Assembly (NCBI GenBank): GCA_024693715.1
Contig: JAILKS010000059.1
Location: 1-52,437, forward strand
Reading direction: 5' to 3'
DNA: 52,437 nt
Source of the DNA: Treponema sp.
GTDB lineage: Bacteria > Spirochaetota > Spirochaetia > Treponematales > Treponemataceae
The translations under genes were made by a program, and so were the position numbers. Below, piece after piece: positions 1 to 7,310 of this stretch (positions are counted from its first letter, which is position 1; every line of letters starts with the position of its first letter). The notes under the pieces were generated by a model. The model saw nothing but the letters and a program-made list of their open reading frames with translations, made no database searches and was not told the DNA's origin.

Positions 1-405
1 GATAACAGTAGGTATTTTTCATTCAAAAAATATAAAGTTGGAAGCATAATAATAAAAAATAAGTCGGAGAATTATAATATATCTCTAGCATTTCAAAATG
101 ATGGAATTATTAATAATATAATAAAAGAGGCAGAATTAACAATCGGTTTTAATGATTGTCTTTTTGAAAGAAAATTTGAAGATACATCTTTCCCTTATTT
201 CTATTATGAAGATAATGATTATGAGTATATAATTTCTCTTGTTACACGAGAGTCGGGTATGGATAATTCTAATTTTTTTAATACGGAAAATAAAATACAG
301 AAAGAATATGTTTTAAAAATATTGAAAAAAAATTCTGCAAATGCATTTAGTCTAGAACAGGACGAAAAATATCAATCATATTTACAGTTTTATTTTTTTC
401 AATAA
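1..405 (+). CDS. 3' end of an unidentified protein (truncated by window edge)
   Basis: Frame 1 is open from the first base to a TAA at 403-405, giving 134 residues with no start codon visible, so the gene begins outside the window. The product is rich in Asn, Lys, Phe, Tyr and Ile, and it ends in an aromatic tail (QFYFFQ). I see no known motif, signal peptide or membrane segment in the visible part. Base composition is very AT-rich, like the next gene. It could be the C-terminal half of a secreted or cytoplasmic protein; function is unknown. The continuous open frame and its clean end before the spacer support it being real. Confidence 0.6.
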   Translation, partial: DNSRYFSFKKYKVGSIIIKNKSENYNISLAFQNDGIINNIIKEAELTIGFNDCLFERKFEDTSFPYFYYEDNDYEYIISLVTRESGMDNSNFFNTENKIQKEYVLKILKKNSANAFSLEQDEKYQSYLQFYFFQ

Positions 406-577
406 TACTAAAATCTAATTGAACTAAAGGAGAAAAAATCACAGTAGTATATCTATTTCTGATGATATTTTGAAACAAATTTGTAAATTTCCTTCTTCCC
501 CCAAATTGCGATTTGCAGGAATAAAAAAATGCCCCAAAAAGGCATGAAAAAACAGAAGATTAGAGGAGTATAATAAA

Positions 578-1336
578 ATGAAAAACAATAAAATCTTATT
601 CAATATATGTCTTTTCTTCACTGCAATCATTTTTTTTACCGGCAACAGTTCTTCCAGATTTAATATATCTCAGGTCAAACGCATGGAAAAAGCCGCATTA
701 CAAGGGGATGAAAAATCTTCTTATACTATTACAGATTTTTATGGAATAGACCTTCAGGATTTAGACAAACAGGAGTTCTGGCAATGTATCTGGTTTGAAA
801 ATAATAATGTCAGTGGAGCCTGGAATTATGCGAATATTAATTATATGAATGCAAAAAAATCTTTGCGGTTTCAATATCTTTATTTTTTATGTGAAGAAGA
901 AATGTGCAGTAGAGAAAGTTTATTTAAAGAAAAAACTAAACAAGATTATCGTGAAGCACATCAAAAGTATCCTGATTTTTATTTTGCAGATGATAATTTA
1001 AAATTTGAAGAAATAAACGAAACAAACTTTCAATATTTTTATGATGAAGCATGTTCAGGCAGCGGCTTGGCAGCTTTAAGACTGGCGCAATATTATGAAA
1101 ATAAAACAACTGAAAATCTATACGAAAAATATCCTCGATTATTGGAATTTGGAAAAAAGTATAATCCGGATGAAGAAAAACATTCTTTGTTCTGGTATAG
1201 AATTGGAAGTCAGAACGGAAATAAAGAATGCATGAAAAAATATTCAGAAATTCTTTCGAGAAGTAAAGATAAATATGATAACATCCGTGCTGAATTCTGG
1301 AAGAGAAAATCTTTTGAATCACCGGATATTTTGTGA
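578..1336 (+). CDS. Secreted Sel1-like repeat protein
   Basis: The protein has 252 residues. The N-terminus (Lys/Asn-rich start, hydrophobic stretch at about residues 6-22) is a signal peptide, so export is likely. Residues about 160-235 contain two stretches resembling Sel1/TPR-like helical repeats: 'GSGLAALRLAQYY' followed by 'HSLFWYRIGSQNGNKECM'. Such repeats usually serve as protein-protein interaction scaffolds. The start is supported by a GAGGAG Shine-Dalgarno about 10 bases upstream. It is followed by a 166-base spacer and the FGE-fold lipoprotein gene, so it is probably transcribed separately. The Sel1 assignment is by pattern only; the precise role is unknown. Confidence 0.65.
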   Translation: MKNNKILFNICLFFTAIIFFTGNSSSRFNISQVKRMEKAALQGDEKSSYTITDFYGIDLQDLDKQEFWQCIWFENNNVSGAWNYANINYMNAKKSLRFQYLYFLCEEEMCSRESLFKEKTKQDYREAHQKYPDFYFADDNLKFEEINETNFQYFYDEACSGSGLAALRLAQYYENKTTENLYEKYPRLLEFGKKYNPDEEKHSLFWYRIGSQNGNKECMKKYSEILSRSKDKYDNIRAEFWKRKSFESPDIL

Positions 1337-1462
1337 TTTATTTTTAAGAACGTTAACAATTTTGGCACAATAGAGAAAACAAAGATTTATTAAGAGGTAA
1401 AACCTCAAAACAGAGCTTATTTATTTGCCTGATTTTTTTTTGTTTTTTTAATTGAATTCTTA

Positions 1463-1471
1463 TGGTAAAAT
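1463..1471 (+). promoter_or_regulatory. Extended -10 promoter of the first FGE-fold lipoprotein
   Basis: TGG-TAAAAT at 1463-1471 fits an extended -10 element, about 31 bases before the ATG at 1503. A Shine-Dalgarno (AGGAG) lies just before the start. No convincing -35 is needed or seen. The remaining spacer from 1337 is AT-rich and otherwise featureless. Confidence 0.4.
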
Positions 1472-1502
1472 ATAACTATCTTTTTTTAAAAGGAGAAAGA
1501 AA

Positions 1503-2567
1503 ATGGTAAAGACAAAATTGATGACGGTTCTGATGCTTGCAGGTTTATTAACTGTACTTGCTTCTTGTAAAGGAAATGCAACATCAGGGGGTGAAAAAAG
1601 TGAAGGATGGAAAATAACTTCTAATGGAATTACTTTAAATGGAACATTACTCCAGAATACAGCTGATGTTGCAGTAATGCAAAATGAAGTTACTATAACC
1701 GGTAAGACAAATTCAGATAATTATGCAGGTGTATTTATTCAAGGACGCACTGTAACACTTAGCCCATTCATTATGAGCAAGTACGAAGTAACCCAGGAAC
1801 TTTACAAGGCAGTAATGACAGGAAACTCTGATGGTGTTAATGCAGAACCATTTTATTGTAAAGCCGATAATAATGAATTCAAAGTACTCTTAACTGGCGA
1901 AGAGCAGAAATACCGTGCTGCAGATGGAATGACCTGGTATGATGCTGTCTTTTTCTGCAATGCTTTGAGTGAAAAAACAGGACTTACAAATGCATATACA
2001 ATTACAAATATAACTGTTAACATCGACGGAAACATTACAAGTGCAACAGTAGAACTTGTAGCAAATGCCAACGGCTACCGCTTACCAACAGAAGCAGAAT
2101 GGGAGTTTGCAGCCCATGGAGGAGACCCGACAAAGCCTGCATGGGATTATACATTTAGTGGAGCTCCAATAGCAGAAAGTACAAGTTATACTGATTTTAC
2201 AAACGCCGGGTTGGATGCTGTTGGATGGTACAAATATAATACAGTAAGCGGATCAACTAGTGATGAAAAACCTAAAAGTAGAGAAGCCGGCTTCGGAACA
2301 CATCAGGTAGGTAAGAAAAATGCAAATGCCCTTGGTATTTTTGACATGAGCGGCAATGTATTGGAATGGTGTTACGACTGGTTTGATACAATTTCAACAG
2401 GAAGCGAAACAGATCCAGTTGGCCCTGCGTCGGGCACTTACCACGTTCTCCGCGGTGGCAGCTGGCTCGACTTCGCCACCTACTGCTCTGTTACGTATCG
2501 TACCAGCGCCTACATGGACATCCGCTACCACTCCATGGGCTTTCGCGTGGTTCGTAATGCTCAGTAG
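1503..2567 (+). CDS. FGE/SUMF1 (C-type-lectin-fold) lipoprotein with hypervariable C-terminus
   Basis: The protein has 354 residues and an N-terminal lipoprotein signal whose lipobox ends at LASC, about residue 22. Lipid anchoring at the envelope is therefore expected. From about residue 70 it has the formylglycine-generating-enzyme/sulfatase-modifying fold: 'MSKYEVTQELY', 'MTWYDAVFFCNALSEKTGL', 'GYRLPTEAEWEFAA', 'GIFDMSGNVLEWCYDW' and a terminal 'RGGSW...GFRVVRNA'. Family members in spirochaetes are often displayed binding proteins rather than enzymes. The last 45 codons are strikingly GC-rich compared with the body and match the variable region of diversity-generating retroelement targets (see separate entry). 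The body is related to, but clearly more diverged than, the lipoproteins at 47067 and 49334. A perfect terminator follows. Confidence 0.9.
   Translation: MVKTKLMTVLMLAGLLTVLASCKGNATSGGEKSEGWKITSNGITLNGTLLQNTADVAVMQNEVTITGKTNSDNYAGVFIQGRTVTLSPFIMSKYEVTQELYKAVMTGNSDGVNAEPFYCKADNNEFKVLLTGEEQKYRAADGMTWYDAVFFCNALSEKTGLTNAYTITNITVNIDGNITSATVELVANANGYRLPTEAEWEFAAHGGDPTKPAWDYTFSGAPIAESTSYTDFTNAGLDAVGWYKYNTVSGSTSDEKPKSREAGFGTHQVGKKNANALGIFDMSGNVLEWCYDWFDTISTGSETDPVGPASGTYHVLRGGSWLDFATYCSVTYRTSAYMDIRYHSMGFRVVRNAQ
2430..2564 (+). repeat. Candidate DGR variable region (VR-A)
   Basis: This GC-rich segment encodes the last 45 residues. Counting from the Arg codon at 2451, its 38 terminal codons align without gaps to those of the genes ending at 48200 and 50443. 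Invariant residues are R1, G2, G3, W5, A9, C12, V14, R17, G30, F31, R32, V33, R35, N36 and A37; most others differ. Variable codons 6, 7, 10, 11, 19, 20, 23, 24 and 26 end in C in all three genes, as expected if AAC codons of a template were mutated at adenines. Unlike the other two, it lacks the stop-codon hairpin, so it may use another template or be inactive. Confidence 0.65.
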
Positions 2568-2583
2568 AAAGGTAGTATAATTG

Positions 2584-2617
2584 AAAGCAACCTGTTTTTT
2601 TTTCAGGTTGCTTTTTT
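2584..2617. terminator. Bidirectional intrinsic terminator
   Basis: The 11-bp stem AAAGCAACCTG / CAGGTTGCTTT is separated by a T-rich loop and flanked by an A/T tract on both sides. It can end both the lipoprotein transcript and the convergent umuC transcript. A nearly identical hairpin occurs at 4957. Confidence 0.85.
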
Positions 2618-2655
2618 GTTTTAAACATTTCTTACCAAATTTATTTTTTTTCTCT

Positions 2656-3912
2656 TTAATGTATTTTCGGAAAATCTTTATATCTTGTAGTCCAGCAGGG
2701 GCTTAAAAAATCACGCTTCATTTCCCAATATGTTTTTTCAATGCCTTTTGCAAGAGTGAGTGAATTACGTCCATATATTTTTGAAATGTTATCAAGACTT
2801 TTCATAAGGCGACGTTTTTTTTCATCTTCATATGGGTCTATCCATAAATCCCCCTGAAAGGCTTCCGGCATAAGCTTCATTAAATTGACCATAATTGTTT
2901 TATAACCGTATCCCTGCCGGAAAATAAGGGGAAGGGCTTTTTTTGCAGCTGTAACAATATCAGGAGTGTAATTAGTCATACGTTTTAATTCTATATTTGC
3001 ACTATTCGAATATCGTTCATCAGGATTTTTTGAATAATAATTGCAGGTAGAAATATATATAGAAACAGCACCGCATTCACATTTTTGGGAACGAAGACGT
3101 TCTACTGCAAGTTCTGTATATTGTACTAAAGCACATTCAATAGTTTTCATATCATATATTTTTTTGGAAAACTGCCTGCTGGAAGTAATTATTTCTTTCT
3201 TTTCTCGGGTTACTTTATCTATGCAGGAAATCCCATTTAATTCCTGAACTGTTGCAAAGCCCTGAATTGTAAGCAGCTTTTTTGCATCACATAAAGGCAT
3301 TGATTTAAGTTCTAAAGCATTCTTAATTCCATGATACTGTAAGGTTTTTGCACGTGCAGGACCGATTCCCCATATTGCCGAGCATTCAGTCTGTGCAAGA
3401 AGTTCATCTATTTTGGACTGTTCGTACACAAAAACTCCATCGTGTTCTTTTGCTTTTTTATTGTAGAGTTTGGCAAGTGTTTTTGTTGGAGCCGCACCTA
3501 CACAAATTGGCATTCCGACTTCTTTATAAATACGCCGTTTTAATTCATATCCTATATCGTACCAGTCAGAGATAGAAAAATTACATTTATTGAAAAAAAG
3601 AAAGGATTCGTCTATAGAGTATTCTTCAATATCAGGTGCATATTCCATGTAAATCGATGTAATTCGTCTTGAAATATCAGCATAAAGTGTATAATTACTT
3701 GAAAAAACAGTGATGTTGTGCATTTTACAGATGTTCTGTACCTGGAAAAAAGGATCCCCCCGTTTAATGCCTGAAGCCTTTGCTTCTTTGTTAAGGGCAA
3801 TTATAATTCCGTCATTGTTAGAAAGAACTGCTACAGGTTTTCCCCTTAAATCAGGACGAAATATCTGTTCACAGGATGCATAAAAACTGTTTCCGTCTGC
3901 ATGTAAAATCAT
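2656..3912 (-). CDS. umuC: Y-family DNA polymerase, UmuC subunit
   Basis: This is the catalytic subunit of a translesion polymerase of the Pol V type, active in SOS mutagenesis. The N-terminus 'ILHADGNSFYASCEQIF' holds the first metal-binding Asp, and 'EEYSIDESFLFF' the palm Asp-Glu pair. The 'GIGPARAKTL' helix-hairpin-helix comes next, followed by the little-finger region and a C-terminal UmuC-type tail. The length of 418 residues is typical. I chose the ATG at 3912 because it overlaps the umuD stop as ATGA and directly precedes the family's conserved start. The longer upstream frame would run into umuD. It is translationally coupled to the umuD-like gene and converges with the lipoprotein gene. 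Confidence 0.93.
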   Translation of the reverse strand: MILHADGNSFYASCEQIFRPDLRGKPVAVLSNNDGIIIALNKEAKASGIKRGDPFFQVQNICKMHNITVFSSNYTLYADISRRITSIYMEYAPDIEEYSIDESFLFFNKCNFSISDWYDIGYELKRRIYKEVGMPICVGAAPTKTLAKLYNKKAKEHDGVFVYEQSKIDELLAQTECSAIWGIGPARAKTLQYHGIKNALELKSMPLCDAKKLLTIQGFATVQELNGISCIDKVTREKKEIITSSRQFSKKIYDMKTIECALVQYTELAVERLRSQKCECGAVSIYISTCNYYSKNPDERYSNSANIELKRMTNYTPDIVTAAKKALPLIFRQGYGYKTIMVNLMKLMPEAFQGDLWIDPYEDEKKRRLMKSLDNISKIYGRNSLTLAKGIEKTYWEMKRDFLSPCWTTRYKDFPKIH

Positions 3913-4211
3913 GATTTTACCGTATGAATTACTGTAATTATGGCGCCGGTTATAACGGATTCGCCCTTGATGTTGCACGCACGTCCGATTACAAATTCAC
4001 CGTCACTTTCATAAACTACAAGTGAATTGGGAGTTATTTTTTTTGCCCGGTCGATGATTAAAAGGTCTCCATTAAAAATGCACATATTATTATAGCGGTT
4101 TGTATCAACTGTCATAAAAACAGTTGCAGCCGGATGTTTTATATAAAGGGTGTTTAAATCAAATCTATTGTCTTCATATCCCTGTGCAGGGCTTGGAAAT
4201 CCTGTCGTCAT
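3909..4211 (-). CDS. umuD: UmuD'-like accessory subunit lacking the self-cleavage arm and catalytic residues
   Basis: This 100-residue protein is homologous to UmuD from its 'GFPSPA' motif onward. It starts with M-T-T immediately before the Gly that follows the normal cleavage bond, so the N-terminal arm removed by RecA-stimulated autoproteolysis is absent from the gene. An in-frame stop lies two codons upstream of the ATG, so no longer form is possible. The positions of the catalytic Ser (normally GDSM) and Lys (normally VKK) are Arg39 and Gly in 'DGEFVIGRA'. The conserved 'NGDLLIIDR' strand is present. It should act as a constitutively mature UmuD' partner for UmuC. Start and stop overlap umuC by ATGA. 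Confidence 0.85.
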   Translation of the reverse strand: MTTGFPSPAQGYEDNRFDLNTLYIKHPAATVFMTVDTNRYNNMCIFNGDLLIIDRAKKITPNSLVVYESDGEFVIGRACNIKGESVITGAIITVIHTVKS

Positions 4212-4218
4212 ATATTAA

Positions 4219-4247
4219 ATATTACATTCGGAATAGTTTAAAGTCAA
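4219..4247 (-). promoter_or_regulatory. umuDC promoter (leaderless architecture)
   Basis: On the minus strand there is TTGACT (4247-4242), a 17-base spacer and TAATAT (4224-4219), then 7 bases to the ATG at 4211. No Shine-Dalgarno fits, so the mRNA probably begins at or next to the start codon. The spacer contains GGAATAGT (plus strand, 4230-4237). A related GGAATACT at 4263-4270 lies towards the divergent repressor gene, and the two are a possible operator pair. Confidence 0.6.
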
Positions 4248-4294
4248 TATAAATAATCAAATGGAATACTATTTATTTATTTTTTTTTATGTGA

Positions 4295-4300
4295 TATACT
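4295..4300 (+). promoter_or_regulatory. -10 box of the HTH-S24 repressor gene
   Basis: TATACT at 4295-4300 is preceded by GTGA and lies about 17 bases before the chosen ATG, with a GAGGAT Shine-Dalgarno in between. The -35 region is weak (AT-rich), as is common for regulated or auto-repressed promoters. Confidence 0.4.
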
Positions 4301-4317
4301 TTTGGAAGAGGATAAAA

Positions 4318-4944
4318 ATGGAAGCAACTGACTTTTGGAATAGAATTAAAGCAAAACTTGCAGAAAATGGTAAGACTCAGGAATGGCTTTGTACCAAAAC
4401 AGGCATGGATTTACAGTCAATGCGGAATAGAATCTATAAATCTCGTTTTCCATCCATTGAAGAAGCTCTTAGAATCCTTGCAGTTTTTGGCACAACAGCT
4501 GAAGAATTTTTCGGAATTTCAAATGAAGGTTTAAAAACGACTATATCAGAAGATGTTATGCTGATTCCTGTAGTAGACCAGGTTTTTTCAGCGGGACATG
4601 GGCAGTATGTTCCGGATTCAGATACAGTAACAGATTATATTGCAGTTCCTAAAGAATTACGAAAATACGGTGATAAATTTGCCGCTTCAAGAGTAAAGGG
4701 TGATTCTATGGAACCGACATTGTTTAGCGGCGATATAATTATTTGTGATATGAACGGTTATGATGATGACGGAATTTATACAATTATTTATAAAGGGAAT
4801 GGATTTGTAAAACGTCTGCAGCGTACAAGTGAAGGTGTAAAAATCATTTCAGACAACAAGTATTATGATTCAATGTTTGAATCTTTTGAAACAGAAGACT
4901 TTCGGGTTATTGGAAAGGTTCGTTCAGTAATTCATAATGTTTAA
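4318..4944 (+). CDS. LexA/CI-like repressor: HTH_XRE plus S24 self-cleaving peptidase
   Basis: The protein has 208 residues from the ATG at 4318, which has a GAGGAT Shine-Dalgarno; the longer frame adds an implausible hydrophobic extension. Residues about 5-65 form a helix-turn-helix of the XRE/Cro type ('KTQEWLCTKTGMDLQSMRNRI'). A linker holds an Ala-Gly bond in 'FSAGHG', the usual autocleavage site. The C-terminal S24 domain has the catalytic Ser in 'VKGDSMEPT' and Lys in 'GFVKRLQ'. It should bind DNA as a dimer and be inactivated by RecA filaments. Divergent placement next to umuDC makes it the obvious local SOS regulator. XRE rather than winged-helix LexA architecture resembles phage CI. 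Confidence 0.88.
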   Translation: MEATDFWNRIKAKLAENGKTQEWLCTKTGMDLQSMRNRIYKSRFPSIEEALRILAVFGTTAEEFFGISNEGLKTTISEDVMLIPVVDQVFSAGHGQYVPDSDTVTDYIAVPKELRKYGDKFAASRVKGDSMEPTLFSGDIIICDMNGYDDDGIYTIIYKGNGFVKRLQRTSEGVKIISDNKYYDSMFESFETEDFRVIGKVRSVIHNV

Positions 4945-4956
4945 AGTATTTTATTG

Positions 4957-4987
4957 AAAGCAACCTGTTTTTTTCAGGTTGCTTTTC
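4957..4987. terminator. Bidirectional terminator, copy of the one at 2584
   Basis: It has the same AAAGCAACCTG / CAGGTTGCTTT stem as at 2584, differing mainly in the length of the T loop. It separates the convergent repressor and icd genes. Together the two copies bracket the umuC-umuD-repressor module. Confidence 0.85.
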
Positions 4988-4990
4988 TTT

Positions 4991-6187
4991 TTAGAGTCGT
5001 TCTCTTATTGCAGAAATAAACTGCCATGAATCAAGAACTTCCTTTGCCTTTGGTTCAGCAATTCTGGCAATATCACCGGTCATGTAGCCTTCTTCAATTG
5101 TCTGTAACGTTGCTTTTTCAAGACGTTTTGCAAAATCAACTAAGTCCGGGGTTCCGTCCAATTCGCCGCGTTTTGCAAGAGCACCTGTCCATGCAAAGAT
5201 TGTTGCTACAGGGTTTGTTGAAGTTTTTTCACCTTTAAGGTAGCGGTAGTAGTGCTTCTGAACTGTTCCGTGACTTGCTTCGAATTCAAAGTTTCCGTCC
5301 GGGCTTACGAGTACAGATGTCATCATGGCAAGACTTCCGCATGCAGAAGCAATCATATCACTCATAACGTCGCCGTCATAGTTTTTAGTTGCCCACATAA
5401 ATCCGCCTTCAGAACGCATAACTCGTGCAACTGCATCATCAATCAAAGTGTAGAAATATTCAATTCCTGCCTGTTCAAATTTTTCTTTGTATTCTTTGTC
5501 GAATATTTCCTGGAATATTGCCTTAAAGTTTCCGTCGTATATTTTAGAAATTGTGTCCTTTGCACCGAACCATACACTGATTTTTTGATCGAGCGCATAG
5601 TTGAAACAACAGCGTGCAAAGTTAGCGATGGATTCATCAATATTATGAATTCCCTGAATGATTCCAGGTCCTTTCATATCCATAATTGTTTTTCTGATTT
5701 CTTTTCCATCAATGCCTGTAAATACAAGCTCGGCTTTTCCTGCTGTAGGACATTTTATTTCGCAGTTTTTGTAAACATCCCCGTAAGCATGTCGTCCAAG
5801 TACAATCGGTTTTTTCCAGCAGCTGACTGTTCCATGAATATTCTTTACAAAAATCGGAGCTCTGAAAACTGTTCCGTCAAGCTCAGCACGAATAATTCCG
5901 TTTGGTGATGGGGTAAGTTGTTTAAGATTATATTCTTCTACACGTGCCTGATTCGAAGTGATAGTGGCACATTTTACACCGACATGAAGTCTTTTGATAG
6001 CAGCGGCAGATTCATAGGTAATTTTATCATCTGAATCATCACGGCTTTTAAGACCAAGGTCATAGTATTCAGTTTTTAAATCAATATAAGGCAAAAGGAG
6101 TTCATCCTTAATAACCTTCCACAAAACTCGTGTCATTTCATCGCCGTCTAATTCAGCGATTGCATTTTTCATTTGAATTTTAGCCAT
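4991..6187 (-). CDS. icd: NADP-dependent isocitrate dehydrogenase (eukaryote-like, type II)
   Basis: It oxidatively decarboxylates isocitrate to 2-oxoglutarate in the cytoplasm, supplying NADPH and the glutamate precursor. The 398 residues match the homodimeric eukaryote-like class: '[13 protein letters not shown]' at the N-terminus, substrate-binding '[18 protein letters not shown]', '[16 protein letters not shown]', the metal-binding region '[25 protein letters not shown]' and the nucleotide-site '[12 protein letters not shown]'. The start follows a good promoter at very short distance. With the aconitase-family gene at 13840 it may form the oxidative arm of the TCA pathway, although the two are not in one operon. 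Confidence 0.95.
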   Translation of the reverse strand: MAKIQMKNAIAELDGDEMTRVLWKVIKDELLLPYIDLKTEYYDLGLKSRDDSDDKITYESAAAIKRLHVGVKCATITSNQARVEEYNLKQLTPSPNGIIRAELDGTVFRAPIFVKNIHGTVSCWKKPIVLGRHAYGDVYKNCEIKCPTAGKAELVFTGIDGKEIRKTIMDMKGPGIIQGIHNIDESIANFARCCFNYALDQKISVWFGAKDTISKIYDGNFKAIFQEIFDKEYKEKFEQAGIEYFYTLIDDAVARVMRSEGGFMWATKNYDGDVMSDMIASACGSLAMMTSVLVSPDGNFEFEASHGTVQKHYYRYLKGEKTSTNPVATIFAWTGALAKRGELDGTPDLVDFAKRLEKATLQTIEEGYMTGDIARIAEPKAKEVLDSWQFISAIRERL

Positions 6188-6196
6188 AGTGACTTC

Positions 6197-6225
6197 ATTA
6201 TATAGAAATCCGTTATTTATGACAA
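6197..6225 (-). promoter_or_regulatory. icd promoter
   Basis: TTGTCA (6225-6220), 17 bases, TATAAT (6202-6197), then 9 bases to the ATG at 6187. The expected start site leaves only about 2-3 untranslated bases and there is no Shine-Dalgarno. Confidence 0.6.
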
Positions 6226-6229
6226 TAAA

Positions 6230-6925
6230 TTATTTAATGTATGAATATACATTTTGAGTTTTTTTACTGAATCTTACGCCAAGGTTTATGTGAAACTGAT
6301 ACGATGCATCGAACACCTGAACTTTTTTATTTGTTCCAAGGTTAGGATTATCATAACTGAAAAAATTATTCTGGGTGATTGTCCATGATTTTGATATTGG
6401 AAAATCAATTCCGATGCTTCCACCGATTCCTATGTAGTTCATATGATATTCATCGGTTAACTGATACATGTAGTGCATTCCAATCGAGAAATTTAAAATT
6501 ACATAGTTTAATCTGTCGTAAGTGATTATGGTTCCAAAATATGAGTCCACTGCATAGTTGAAAAGATTTTTTGTTTTCTGCTTCATTCCGTTGAAAGCCT
6601 GATAAAAAGGATAATATGCGCTTACTGTGAAAATTAAATCAAAAAAACTTAAATCAACTGTCTGAACGGTAAAGTAGGCACCTGCCATCATATTTTCACG
6701 GACAAAATTGCTTCTGTCATCCATTACTTCAATTCTTGTAAGCTGCGCATAAGAAAGTCCTTCATCGAAAACATAGCTGCATTCGGCAAAGCTTTTAAAG
6801 AATTTAGGTAAGTTGGATTCTTTTTCTGTTTTATCAGATACGGATGTCTGTTCCTTTTCATTTTTTTCTGCATATGCGAGAGATGAAAATAAAATCAAAA
6901 TCATCAGAAAAAATAATTTCTTCAT
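6230..6925 (-). CDS. Predicted outer-membrane barrel-like protein of unknown function
   Basis: The protein has 231 residues with a signal peptide ('LILFSSLAYA' cleavage region) followed by a charged linker to about residue 45. The remainder alternates short hydrophobic strands with polar or aromatic turns, for example 'LNFSIGMHYMYQL', 'YIGIGGSIGIDF', 'WTITQNNFFSY' and 'YQFHINLGVRFS'. This pattern is typical of a small beta-barrel. It is the last gene of a four-gene minus-strand operon of envelope proteins, 17 bases after the preceding lipoprotein, and has its own AAAGGA ribosome site. No specific family is recognised. Confidence 0.6.
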   Translation of the reverse strand: MKKLFFLMILILFSSLAYAEKNEKEQTSVSDKTEKESNLPKFFKSFAECSYVFDEGLSYAQLTRIEVMDDRSNFVRENMMAGAYFTVQTVDLSFFDLIFTVSAYYPFYQAFNGMKQKTKNLFNYAVDSYFGTIITYDRLNYVILNFSIGMHYMYQLTDEYHMNYIGIGGSIGIDFPISKSWTITQNNFFSYDNPNLGTNKKVQVFDASYQFHINLGVRFSKKTQNVYSYIK

Positions 6926-6942
6926 ATTTCAATCCTTTGCCG

Positions 6943-7296
6943 TTAACGGGCAATGTGATAAAGTTTTAAAGTTTTGGTAGTATTGTTTGCAGTCCATTCT
7001 ATGTATAAAAGTGCACCGCGGATATCCCATTCCGTGTTTCTTACTGCAGCATTGTCTCCCTGTATGTTCAGGACAAGAACATTGTCTATTACCGTCCATG
7101 CGCCTGAATACAAGGTTGAAGATTCATCTGTACCGATGATTGTTGCCGAAAAAGTTCCGTCATCCATAAAGATGATTTTATCGCCGTCATTGTCTGCCCA
7201 GGTTCCGTAAAGTGGGGAAGGTGTATAGCATGAAATGAAAAGCGAAGTTATGAGTGTGATTATTGATGTAATAAATATTTTTCTTGAAGTTTTCAT
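6943..7296 (-). CDS. Small lipoprotein with a lipocalin-like beta domain
   Basis: The protein has 117 residues with a lipoprotein signal ending at FISC. The mature part has a 'YGTWADNDGDKIIFMDDGTFSATI...YSGAWTVIDNVLVLN' pattern, the alternating W/GTW and strand layout often seen in small lipocalin-like or META-like periplasmic domains. A similar 'GKTW...SKGEYKFDEKSNEIVL' arrangement occurs in the protein encoded at 20182. An AAGGAG Shine-Dalgarno precedes the ATG. It lies 14 bases downstream of the 749-residue FnIII lipoprotein and 17 bases upstream of the barrel-like gene, so co-expression is likely. The binding target is unknown. Confidence 0.65.
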   Translation of the reverse strand: MKTSRKIFITSIITLITSLFISCYTPSPLYGTWADNDGDKIIFMDDGTFSATIIGTDESSTLYSGAWTVIDNVLVLNIQGDNAAVRNTEWDIRGALLYIEWTANNTTKTLKLYHIAR

Positions 7297-7310
7297 TATT
7301 TTATATCTCC

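Noticed and set aside
5252..5908. 218-codon open frame antisense to icd
   Set aside because: It is a shadow of the icd coding frame with no ribosome site, and its composition is explained by the opposite strand.
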